A DNA stretch of 64,000 nt from positions 1 to 64,000 of the forward strand of contig DFOA01000028.1 in assembly GCA_002381185.1 (NCBI GenBank), read 5' to 3'. The notes beneath the pieces are model-generated. The model was not told the DNA's origin. It did no database searches and saw only the letters and a list, made by a program, of their open reading frames with translations. The first letter of the stretch is position 1. Every line of letters begins with the position of its first letter. Shown here piece after piece: positions 10,069 through 17,999 of the stretch. This DNA is from Firmicutes bacterium UBA3553 (GTDB taxonomy: Bacteria > Bacillota > Clostridia > Tissierellales > Sedimentibacteraceae). Position numbers and translations under genes: made by a program.

Positions 10069-11001
10069 TTACAATTTTAGAAGAATTACTTTTAATCGGA
10101 ACAGCAAATTAAGTCCAAAATGGTTAAAATCAATATCCTGGTTAAAAAGCAATTTAAAATAACTCCTAAACGACTGATCATAAGAACAAACAAGTTCTGT
10201 AAATTCCTTATATTCAGCAATCATGTAATTGCTATATCCATCCAAAATGCATTGTAACTCTGACTTGACTTTTAATCTAAATAAATAGTTAAACCTTATT
10301 TTCATTTTTCGTTTTATTCCTTGTCCCATACCACAAACATTATTACCATGTTGTCGATAATTAATATGAGAATTGTGATCTATATATATATTCCCCCCAA
10401 GAGCTAAGCATACCTTATATACCCAAGAATCATGCATTATTATATTACCAGTTGGATAATGTAACTTTAACATTTCTAATAAGCTTTTATTAAAAACCAT
10501 TGTACAACCTGCAATGTTCGAAAATATGTATCTAGCTTTAGAGTTCCTCTTTTCATTAATGTTATGGACCTTAATTATATTTAATTGTTCATCAACTAAT
10601 CTTAAAGAAGAGCAGTATAATGCTGGAACAGTTGATGGAAACTTCTCCAACGCATCAATCGCTGATTGCAATTTATTATCATCCCAGACATCATCTTGGT
10701 CACAAAAAGCATAGTAATCATACGTAGTATCTACCTTCTCAATCAAATCAAGATAACTTTTAGCAGCATTTAAATTCCTACCTTTATACCAGTCTATACC
10801 TTGAGTCTCCCATGTCCTTAATAAATTTACTGTATTATCTGTCGAACCATCATCACGAACTAGTACAGATATTTCAACGCCAATTTGTTTGTTTAGACTT
10901 TCAATTTGTTCTGGTAAAAATCTTTCGCCATTATAAGTTGACAAAAGAACAGCAACCTTAGGTATAATTTCATAATTTGACATTTTATTCATGTTCCTCA
11001 T
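10069..11001 (-). CDS. Family 2 glycosyltransferase, rhamnosyltransferase-like
   Basis: This is a GT-A fold transferase with VLLSTYNGERFLPEQIESL near the N-terminus, VRDDGSTDNT, and the FCDQDDVW segment containing the DxD-type metal site. The CDQDDVW variant is common in enzymes that transfer L-rhamnose or galactose to surface polymers. The protein has about 310 residues with no clear transmembrane helix. I set the start at the ATG at 11001, eight bases after GGAG. A GTG three codons earlier and later ATGs are possible. The protein at 39929-40852 is of the same type. Confidence 0.85.
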   Translation of the reverse strand: MRNMNKMSNYEIIPKVAVLLSTYNGERFLPEQIESLNKQIGVEISVLVRDDGSTDNTVNLLRTWETQGIDWYKGRNLNAAKSYLDLIEKVDTTYDYYAFCDQDDVWDDNKLQSAIDALEKFPSTVPALYCSSLRLVDEQLNIIKVHNINEKRNSKARYIFSNIAGCTMVFNKSLLEMLKLHYPTGNIIMHDSWVYKVCLALGGNIYIDHNSHINYRQHGNNVCGMGQGIKRKMKIRFNYLFRLKVKSELQCILDGYSNYMIAEYKEFTELVCSYDQSFRSYFKLLFNQDIDFNHFGLNLLFRLKVILLKL

Positions 11002-11094
11002 ATTTTTCACTCCATAATTATGATAGAATAATACTTAATTACATTTTTTAGCTAAAAAGCTCTTTATTTTAAGTAATTTTATTAATCTTATATC

Positions 11095-11958
11095 TTATGC
11101 TTTCAAATCTCCTGTTTCTTCAAAAGGAGCGTTTGTCTTCATTTGTTCGTATATTTTTGCATCAACTAAAACCCTATACCAAAATGAATATAAAAAATGA
11201 ACAATAAATCCTTCTTTGCCATCAAGAAAACCTAACCTAAAAAAGTAATTATAAATAAATAACAGGAATGCTCTTAAAAACATTGGCATTTTATAATACA
11301 CGCCATACTTTTTTTGCCTCTTCTTTATAATCTTCCTATCAGTTAAAGTTTCTTGATCGATTTTATTTGTATATATAAAATAGTCTTGCATTTCTCGGGT
11401 TGCATACCAGTTCAATTTAGCGATATATGAATGAATATTTTTGAAGTCATAATGTAAAAACCTTTCTTTTAAATCTATCGATATCCCAGATGATAAAATA
11501 GTATGTTCATCCATTTTTCTATCTTCAATTCGCCCGATTCCATTTTTAAAAACCATTAGTTTCCTTTTTCTCCCACCGCCATATCTAAGTTTTTTTTCCA
11601 TAAAGAACAGCCATGCTTCTAGCGTAAAGCCATTAACTTCACTATCTCTATGAATATTCATGTTTTGTTCCACTTCTTTACATAATTCTTCAGTAAATCT
11701 TTCATCTGCATCAATTCTTAAAACCCATTTTGTTTGAATATTGGTATTATCTAAGGCCCAGTTAAATTGTCTAGCATAGTTCTCAAATTTGTGAACATAG
11801 ACTTCAGCACCTAATTTTTTAGCTATTTCAACCGTATCATCATCACTCCCTGAATCAACAACTACCATACGAGTTGCTAGTTTATTGATAGACTTCAAAC
11901 AGTGTCCAATATTTTTGCTTTCATTTTTTGTTAATATGATTGCTGTTAAATCTCCCAT
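11095..11958 (-). CDS. Family 2 glycosyltransferase, WaaE/KdtX-like
   Basis: The 287-residue protein starts with LTAIILTKNESKNIGHCLKSI, followed by VVVDSGSDDDT and the metal-binding LRIDADERF segment. This order is typical of the lipooligosaccharide-type GT2 branch. Near residues 225-255 the sequence becomes hydrophobic and aromatic (FLRAFLLFIYNYFFRLGFLDGKEG), likely a membrane-surface helix. A GAAAGGAG site precedes the ATG. It probably adds one sugar of the repeat unit. Donor and acceptor cannot be told. Confidence 0.86.
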   Translation of the reverse strand: MGDLTAIILTKNESKNIGHCLKSINKLATRMVVVDSGSDDDTVEIAKKLGAEVYVHKFENYARQFNWALDNTNIQTKWVLRIDADERFTEELCKEVEQNMNIHRDSEVNGFTLEAWLFFMEKKLRYGGGRKRKLMVFKNGIGRIEDRKMDEHTILSSGISIDLKERFLHYDFKNIHSYIAKLNWYATREMQDYFIYTNKIDQETLTDRKIIKKRQKKYGVYYKMPMFLRAFLLFIYNYFFRLGFLDGKEGFIVHFLYSFWYRVLVDAKIYEQMKTNAPFEETGDLKA

Positions 11959-12007
11959 TTTCTACTCCTTTCAATTTATAGAAATTGTATATAATCCTTT
12001 TAAAAAA

Positions 12008-13063
12008 TCAAAGATATATATGCTCATTTTTTTGTTTATGAATCAAATTAACTAAATAACTTAAAATCTCATCTTGTTCCTTTTGGTTTATTCCTTTATA
12101 AATAGGTAAAGTGATTATATTCGAGGAGATCTTAACTGAGTTTGGAGCTACAGTCTTCAAGTCTTCAGATAATGGCCAATGCCTTTTTAAATAGAAGCCT
12201 ATTTCTTCTAGTTCAGATTGCAGTTTAGCTGCATTATTTACACGAATCGGGCAGCCTAATGGAATATCTTCAGCATCTAAATCTAAAAATAACGGCTCAA
12301 TATCAGCACTAACCAGTTTCTCAACCCATTTTATATATGTCGCTCTTCTAAAAGAGTGTTCTTCTTCATAGTTAGTTTTCTGTATAATTTGATCACTCAG
12401 AAAAGATATAGGTCTTATTCTTTGACTTATATTATCTTTAATAATACTTGATCTAGTGATTTTGTTTGAATACCCTAACAACAACTTTTTCATAAACATG
12501 GCAACCGGTAATACATTAGCCAGCAATTTACCTTTATAATCAAATTCAATCTTAATCTGCGTTGCTAATCCTCCCCCTTCAGCTATGGGAAGTGTTTTTC
12601 TAAAGCTAAAAACATAAGCATCACAATTTGTAAAATCAAACTTATTCGATAAATAATGTGCTCTGTCTTCTATAATAAATGTGTTTGGTATTTCCTTCTT
12701 TATTTGCTGAGCTAGTGAATTGTACTTACTACAAACCCCAAAATAAACTACATAATAAAATACTTCGATACTTTCTTCTTTTATTTTCTTTTTTATTAAA
12801 TCAATATCAATAGAGAAGTCGCTATTTATATCATAGTAATAAATTGTATATCCATGCTTAGTAAATTCTGATGTTACTTCTTTACATACATAAGCAGGAA
12901 GAAGAACTGATTTTTTAGTTATATTGTATAGTAAGATGTTCAAAGCATCTCTACCCATAAACGTCTTAATAACATTCCCAAAGTAGTCACTTCTCTTTCC
13001 TCTTCTAAACCAAACTGGATTAGGAGAATCTTGAATCTTAAAATGCGTCAAACGCTTTATCAT
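12008..13063 (-). CDS. DegT/DnrJ/EryC1-type PLP-dependent aminotransferase
   Basis: The 351-residue protein resembles sugar aminotransferases of the DegT family. There is the AYVCKEV segment near the N-terminus, an IEDRAHYL segment where the PLP-ring-stacking residues lie, and SFRKTLPIAEGGG, in which the Lys is the expected PLP-binding residue. It is slightly shorter and more divergent than typical members. It may make an amino sugar for the polymer, working with the acetyltransferase next to it (13080-13610) and the CapD-like dehydratase that makes a 4-keto sugar. A GGGTGATT ribosome site precedes the ATG. Confidence 0.72.
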   Translation of the reverse strand: MIKRLTHFKIQDSPNPVWFRRGKRSDYFGNVIKTFMGRDALNILLYNITKKSVLLPAYVCKEVTSEFTKHGYTIYYYDINSDFSIDIDLIKKKIKEESIEVFYYVVYFGVCSKYNSLAQQIKKEIPNTFIIEDRAHYLSNKFDFTNCDAYVFSFRKTLPIAEGGGLATQIKIEFDYKGKLLANVLPVAMFMKKLLLGYSNKITRSSIIKDNISQRIRPISFLSDQIIQKTNYEEEHSFRRATYIKWVEKLVSADIEPLFLDLDAEDIPLGCPIRVNNAAKLQSELEEIGFYLKRHWPLSEDLKTVAPNSVKISSNIITLPIYKGINQKEQDEILSYLVNLIHKQKNEHIYL

Positions 13064-13079
13064 TTAATCACCCACAAAT

Positions 13080-13610
13080 CTACTCTAACTTTTTAATAAG
13101 TTTTGCTACATTTCCACCTACAAGAGTATTCGGCTCAACGTCTTTTGTCACTACACTACCTGCGGCTATGACAGAATTGGCTCCAATTTTAACATTGGCT
13201 AGTACAGTAACATTTGCCCCAAACCAGACATTGTCTTCAATGACAATATCACCATCAATACAGTCTTGATCAATAAATGGTATACCACCAAGCTCAAACC
13301 CATGATTGAAGCCAAAAAAACTACAGTATGGTCCTGTCATTACATTCTTTCCAAATATTATTCTTCCATTGTTTTTTCCAGCCCATATAATGTTGTTCGT
13401 ACCAATGCTCGTGTAATCTCCTATTGAGACTCGTTCCGGATCTCTAATTAATGTTCCTGGTCGAATTTTAATTGACTTGCCTTTTTTTATTTTTCTTATT
13501 CCGTGTACTCTATTAAAAAGGTGAAATGAAAATGAATACAATGTATCTTTTATAAAAGTAAGAGAAAAAAGGGCAATCAACATATCTTTTATTACTACTA
13601 TTTTCTTCAT
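13080..13610 (-). CDS. Left-handed beta-helix (hexapeptide) acyltransferase
   Basis: The 176-residue protein has hexapeptide repeats, seen in IVIEDNVWFGANVTVLANV and IGANSVIAAGSVVTKDV, and the short-chain acetyltransferase ending NTLVGGNVAKLI. It probably acetylates an amino sugar or a hydroxyl of the polysaccharide precursor using acetyl-CoA. Its gene lies 16 bases upstream of the aminotransferase gene, so the two may act as an aminate-then-acetylate pair. The N-terminal 40 residues are more hydrophobic than usual and may hold the enzyme at the membrane. Confidence 0.84.
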   Translation of the reverse strand: MKKIVVIKDMLIALFSLTFIKDTLYSFSFHLFNRVHGIRKIKKGKSIKIRPGTLIRDPERVSIGDYTSIGTNNIIWAGKNNGRIIFGKNVMTGPYCSFFGFNHGFELGGIPFIDQDCIDGDIVIEDNVWFGANVTVLANVKIGANSVIAAGSVVTKDVEPNTLVGGNVAKLIKKLE

Positions 13611-13688
13611 TATGAAGCCACCATCCTAAATTAAGAATTTATATAATAAAATAAAATTCACTATTTCGCCATTGAAAAATTTTGAATA

Positions 13689-14849
13689 TTATCCTTTCCT
13701 CTTCTTCATCTCAGTTTTATACCTCATAATTGCTTGTATCGAAAAACTTAACCATGGTAATGGATCATCAAATGAAAATATATGGTCTTTAGTTTGTTTG
13801 AAACTAAACCATGATGGTTCCGATTTAAATCTATTAGGTGACTTAATAAACCATAGTAAGTCTGTCTGAGAACATCTTAATCTCTGCCCAACCTTATATG
13901 AGCTATACTTTGTTACTTCTTCTCCGAATTCATATTCAATAATTTGCCTTGCCAAATCAATACCAGCTTCAAAACAAATCTTAACACTACCAGATACCCT
14001 TGGATTAATCTCCATTACTTTTGCAACACCATCTCTAGGATCTTGAATTAAATCAATATCTGCACAACCTCGCCATCCAATTGTTTTTAATAGCCTAGAA
14101 CAAGTTACCACAATGTCAGGTCGATCTATCGTTATATTTAGTGTACTTGAACCACCTTCAACAGGAAACCATCTATTTTTTGAGAATACTAATGAGCTTT
14201 TAACTTCATTGTTCCCATCTAAGAACATAGCTGCTTCAAATTGCAAATCTGTTTGTGGAATATATTCTTGAATTACATAATCTGACAACTTAATTTTTTT
14301 CTTTGTCACTACACTAACTAGATCATCATACGAATCTATTACCTTAAATCCAACAGCTCCATAACCAATGCGAGGTTTTATAACAATAGGGTACCTAATG
14401 TCATTTTCCCTTAAAGCTTCAACATCTCTAATCTCAGTTAGAGTTTTAGGACATGGTATGTCGTTATCCATACATATTTTCATGGTTTTTAACTTATCTT
14501 GAGCTATATCATAAACAGCAAATTGATTGGTGGCCAATTTGGCATATTGTTTAAATTCATCATAATTTCGCGCGAGTAAATCTGCAGAAAAATCAACCAA
14601 AGGCACTACCAAATCGTACTTTTTTGTTTTTAGTAACTCTCTTACCTGATTTACAGTACCTTCATAATCATCTCTTGAACAACAACCTATTATTTTATGA
14701 TGAGGATATCTAGATACATATCCAACATCTAATTTAGAAGAATTCAAAGTAGTAACTTGACATCCTAACTGACGAAATGCTTTTGCCATTGGAAGTGCTT
14801 GACGTGCATATCCTTCAAGAATTAAAACTCTTATTTTACTGTAATCCAT
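13689..14849 (-). CDS. ATP-grasp ligase (carboxylate-amine ligase-like)
   Basis: This 386-residue ATP-grasp protein has an N-terminal pre-ATP-grasp domain (RVLILEGYARQALPMAKAF), the ATP-binding PIVIKPRIGYGAVGF, the QEYIPQTDLQFE segment and the metal-binding EINPRVSGS. ATP-grasp ligases join a carboxylate to an amine through an acyl-phosphate. In a polysaccharide locus that makes uronic acids (wecC), one attractive role is amide formation between a sugar carboxylate and an amino compound, but this is inference. A GAGGTGG site precedes the ATG. Related proteins are often annotated as carbamoyl-phosphate synthase large-subunit-like. Confidence 0.75.
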   Translation of the reverse strand: MDYSKIRVLILEGYARQALPMAKAFRQLGCQVTTLNSSKLDVGYVSRYPHHKIIGCCSRDDYEGTVNQVRELLKTKKYDLVVPLVDFSADLLARNYDEFKQYAKLATNQFAVYDIAQDKLKTMKICMDNDIPCPKTLTEIRDVEALRENDIRYPIVIKPRIGYGAVGFKVIDSYDDLVSVVTKKKIKLSDYVIQEYIPQTDLQFEAAMFLDGNNEVKSSLVFSKNRWFPVEGGSSTLNITIDRPDIVVTCSRLLKTIGWRGCADIDLIQDPRDGVAKVMEINPRVSGSVKICFEAGIDLARQIIEYEFGEEVTKYSSYKVGQRLRCSQTDLLWFIKSPNRFKSEPSWFSFKQTKDHIFSFDDPLPWLSFSIQAIMRYKTEMKKRKG

Positions 14850-14996
14850 AAAACCACCTCGTCTATATAATCAGATAATTATCACGTTTCTTAACGAATC
14901 TAAAATCCTCTACAAGAAGATTCTTTTTGCATTCACTCAATTAATCTAAGTAACTTGGATTCCCCATTTCCTGACTAGCTCTTTCTTAAGCTATAT

Positions 14997-15857
14997 TCAT
15001 TCGCTTCTCAACGGATGTACCGCCTTATTTAGCAAGTATGTATATTTGTTTCTTCCAGTGATCATCAATACGCCATACCCTGCCAGTACCATCCAGCGTG
15101 GAAAATGCAGAACATGCTTAGCTCTACCTTCCTTACGCTCCTGTTCTATGACTTTTATCGTCTCAAGCCTGTTTTCATCCTTAATAACTCTTATCATCCC
15201 ATCGGGTTTAGTAGCAACCCAATCTACCATGGCAGAAATAGCTTTATCAATATTTAAAACCTCATACTCTGAACCCTTGCCAATGATATATGCCCAATTC
15301 GGATATTTCAGATAGTACCGCTTTTGAATGTCACGTTTAACTTCTTCTGTGTATACAGGTGAGAAGCGATAAATACTAAACTTTCCGCCTTGTTTCTTCA
15401 GTATCTCCTCAGCTTCAGCTTTGGTTTTGCCATAAATGGATATCGGGTGTACTTCTGTCTCAGCTGCCACAACACCCTTGGTAAATCCGTAGACATCTAC
15501 CGTACTGATAAACAAAACATTGGTATTCTTTGCCGCCTCAAACACATTTTGTGCATTAATCACATTTGCTTGACGATAAGCAGCTTCAGACAAATCAATC
15601 ACGCCTTTTGTGTGAGCTAATGCTGCAAGATGAATAGTGTGTGTAATGTTGTTATCAGCGTAAATCTTTTCCAATGCTTCTCTATCTGCCAAGTCGACAA
15701 CGTACGTCTTATAATTCTTGATTTCTGCTCTTAGTTCAGTTTCTCGCCTAGCCAAGCCAATTACGCTATAACCATTTTTAAGAAGGCTTTTGACTAGATG
15801 TCTACCAATCATACCACTTGCACCAGTGACAAGAATAGTTGTGTTTTCTATATCCAT
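14997..15857 (-). CDS. NAD-dependent sugar-nucleotide epimerase/dehydratase
   Basis: An extended short-chain dehydrogenase of 286 residues with VTGASGMIGRH at the N-terminus, STVDVYG, and a YGKTK motif with catalytic Tyr and Lys. It probably modifies the sugar whose transfer is started by the adjacent transferase, like 4-ketoreductases paired with PglC-type enzymes. I chose the ATG at 15857 because the Rossmann fold begins just after it; a longer frame would overlap the upstream gene. AAAGGA lies about 13 bases before, so translation may be coupled to the gene at 15868-16548. Substrate unknown. Confidence 0.8.
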   Translation of the reverse strand: MDIENTTILVTGASGMIGRHLVKSLLKNGYSVIGLARRETELRAEIKNYKTYVVDLADREALEKIYADNNITHTIHLAALAHTKGVIDLSEAAYRQANVINAQNVFEAAKNTNVLFISTVDVYGFTKGVVAAETEVHPISIYGKTKAEAEEILKKQGGKFSIYRFSPVYTEEVKRDIQKRYYLKYPNWAYIIGKGSEYEVLNIDKAISAMVDWVATKPDGMIRVIKDENRLETIKVIEQERKEGRAKHVLHFPRWMVLAGYGVLMITGRNKYTYLLNKAVHPLRSE

Positions 15858-15867
15858 ACCAATATCA

Positions 15868-16548
15868 TCATCCTTTAACAGTGGCTTCTTCTGCCACAAA
15901 ACTTTTTAGCTCTTCCAATATTCTGTTTGTTATCTTACTTTCACCGTGACTAAAATTGCACAGAATACAAAGCACTGTCCACCAAATCATCTTAATGTCA
16001 AATCCACAAGAGATGTGACTTACATAAAATCTATCCAACTCTAATCTGGTCGGCAAAACAAGTTCTTCGTATTCAGCTTCATCCTTAATGGTGTCACCAT
16101 ATATGTAATCATAAAGGGCAGACGGACCTGACAACCCAGGGGTTACAGTACTTACTACTGAATACCTTCCAGCCCTAACTGCCGATACTTGGTCCTTTGA
16201 AGCCGGCCTCGGTCCAATGATTGCCATGTCTCCTACCAAACAGTTGAGTAACTGAGGTAATTCATCTATCTTGCTCGCACGTAAAAAAGCACCAAATGGG
16301 AATACTCTATTTGTATCAGCCTTAAAGCTATGTTCACCTGCATCTCGGTCAACCCTCATCGATCGGAACTTGAACATTCTGAACTCTCGGTTGTCCTTAC
16401 CAATTCTCTTCGCCATATAAAATACGGGACCAGGGTCTGATACTTTGATTCCCACCTCAGCGATAAGCCATAACGGTGATGTCACAATAATTCCCAAGAG
16501 TGAGGCGATAATACAGAAGGCTCTTTTAAAGAATTTATAGACCATCAT
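15868..16548 (-). CDS. Initiating undecaprenyl-phosphate sugar-1-phosphate transferase (PglC/WcaJ C-domain type)
   Basis: The 226-residue protein is the short monotopic form of the polyprenol phosphosugar transferase family. It has one N-terminal membrane helix (CIIASLLGIIVTSPLWLIAEVG), then PVFYMAKRIGKDNREFRMFKFRSM, KIDELPQLLNCLVGDMAIIGPRP and TPGLSG. It attaches the first sugar phosphate to undecaprenyl phosphate and so starts repeat-unit synthesis for this locus. The ATG overlaps the stop of the deacetylase gene by four bases. A longer homologue for the second locus is at 41708-43105. Confidence 0.92.
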   Translation of the reverse strand: MMVYKFFKRAFCIIASLLGIIVTSPLWLIAEVGIKVSDPGPVFYMAKRIGKDNREFRMFKFRSMRVDRDAGEHSFKADTNRVFPFGAFLRASKIDELPQLLNCLVGDMAIIGPRPASKDQVSAVRAGRYSVVSTVTPGLSGPSALYDYIYGDTIKDEAEYEELVLPTRLELDRFYVSHISCGFDIKMIWWTVLCILCNFSHGESKITNRILEELKSFVAEEATVKG

Positions 16549-17225
16549 ACAACTCTCCTAATTACACTTTCAAAAGCTTCAGCATAGACCATACCAGCTT
16601 GTCCACCACGATAAGCAGCTAACCCTTTTAATGCTTCGTTGCTTCTTGGATGAGGATAATCCCTCATAACACCACGGTACTGAGCCAGAGCTTCTATCTT
16701 TTTATCTACTGCATTCTCACCAACTTCAATAAATGTATTTGGATTAAATTGATTCATTGCTTTATTTAATGCCCATTCAGTTGCTGAAGGAACTTCCATG
16801 AAAAGCAATTCTTTGAGAGGTGTTAAATCCGGCCTTCTTTGAAACAACCTCACAGCAGCTTGACATGCAAGTGAGGTATGTAAATGATCGTTATTTAAAT
16901 CTGCTGGATGATGGGTAAATACGACTTCAGCATTGGTTTCTATTATTGCTTTTTCTATGAATTGTACTAAGTTCAAATGTGGTACAGTGTTGAACTCGAT
17001 ATTGGGAAAATCTCCTTTTATAACTCTATCAACACCTAATATATTTAAAGAACTATCAACATCTATAGCTAGTTCATCTATGCTTGGACGATTATTTCTT
17101 GCTTTTACTTCACCAGATAGAATACATACATTTACAGAATGTCCTTCCTGAGCAAACTTGTACATTGTGGCTCCTGCGCCTAAAACTTCATCATCTGGAT
17201 GTGCAACTACAACTAAATAATTCAT
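16545..17225 (-). CDS. PIG-L family N-deacetylase
   Basis: This metal-dependent deacetylase of about 226 residues has the zinc motif AHPDDE directly after the start and the HHPADLNNDH segment near residue 110 that supplies further ligands. Family members remove N-acetyl groups from GlcNAc-type compounds. In this locus it may deacetylate a sugar nucleotide or lipid-linked sugar. The ATG at 17225 is chosen because GGGGGT lies eight bases upstream and the homology starts there; an upstream in-frame start has no ribosome site. It overlaps the next gene by four bases. Confidence 0.87.
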   Translation of the reverse strand: MNYLVVVAHPDDEVLGAGATMYKFAQEGHSVNVCILSGEVKARNNRPSIDELAIDVDSSLNILGVDRVIKGDFPNIEFNTVPHLNLVQFIEKAIIETNAEVVFTHHPADLNNDHLHTSLACQAAVRLFQRRPDLTPLKELLFMEVPSATEWALNKAMNQFNPNTFIEVGENAVDKKIEALAQYRGVMRDYPHPRSNEALKGLAAYRGGQAGMVYAEAFESVIRRVV

Positions 17226-17507
17226 GTCTAATACCCCCGTATATCTTAAAAACTTCAATCTATAAATAAGGTTTAACACCATTAAATTTCTGTATAAAAT
17301 CATTAAAATCTATATAATATGTATAATTCCAATGCATTCAGCGTTTCCACTGATTGAATGGTCAACCATGTAACCATTCTGTAATATTCCAACTACATAC
17401 TCAACCTATATAACCCTTGCTATTACTACATTTGCCGGCTTGTTATCCTTTTCCGATACTCACGTCGATGTCATCATTCAATCAAAATCAATCAATAATA
17501 CCTATTC
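17226..17507 (-). other. Non-coding leader between the pilin-like gene and the deacetylase gene, with two hairpins
   Basis: No gene is visible in these 282 bases. On the minus strand two hairpins follow each other. The first pairs GAATGGT with ACCATTC across a 10-base loop (17356-17379). The second pairs CAGTG with CGCTG closed by a GAAA loop (17339-17352). There is no T-run behind them, so they do not look like an ordinary terminator. They may be part of a 5' leader. No known riboswitch signature was recognised. Confidence 0.35.
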
Positions 17508-17882
17508 TTATAGATACGGCACTTCAGGCTCATCTTCAACATCATCTTCCCGTCCGCTCTTATGCATTGAGCATCGGATTTTACCATTTATAACACCAAT
17601 AGAACCATTTGACGGACAAATATTCTGTGAATTTTCCTGAATATATTTCTCAAATAATATGTCCGTATGTTCTAGATTCTCAGTTATTAAATATATCTGA
17701 TACATTTCAATCAATTTCTGCCTATTTACTAAACACACACTTTCCTTTGCATATCCTACATATCCTAAATACGCAGGAATTGATATTGCTAATATTATCA
17801 ATAAAATTGCAAGTGCAATAATTAACTCAACTAATGTAAATCCATTATCGTATGTTAAATTTCTTTTAATTAGCCTATACAC
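17508..17882 (-). CDS. Orphan type IV pilin-like (prepilin) protein
   Basis: The 124-residue protein has a short positive leader ending in G14 and then FTLVELI, with the required Glu at position +5. A hydrophobic helix follows through LGYVGY, the classic class III signal cut by a prepilin peptidase. The rest is a small domain with three cysteines (SVC, NIC and IRC segments) and an acidic tail. No pilus ATPase, platform protein or peptidase is encoded in the window. The start is a GTG after GGAGGTACC. It lies downstream of the riboswitch-controlled dehydratase gene. It could be a minor pilin or a pseudopilin used in secretion. Confidence 0.85.
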   Translation of the reverse strand: MYRLIKRNLTYDNGFTLVELIIALAILLIILAISIPAYLGYVGYAKESVCLVNRQKLIEMYQIYLITENLEHTDILFEKYIQENSQNICPSNGSIGVINGKIRCSMHKSGREDDVEDEPEVPYL

Positions 17883-17942
17883 ACGGTACCTCCAAAATTA
17901 ATTTGCAAGTCACTATGTATAATTTAAAAAACAACAATTACA

Positions 17943-17966
17943 GAAGAAAGGACACAAAATGTGTCC
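17943..17966 (-). terminator. Terminator-like hairpin after the CapD-like gene
   Basis: On the minus strand GGACACA pairs with TGTGTCC across a TTT loop and is followed by TTTCTTCTG. It lies 34 bases after the dehydratase stop and before the pilin-like gene. The U-run is broken by C, so it may be a weak terminator or an RNA-processing hairpin that sets the ratio between the two genes. Confidence 0.5.
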
Positions 17967-17999
17967 CGTTAAATTCCGCTTCACACATGATGTATAATT

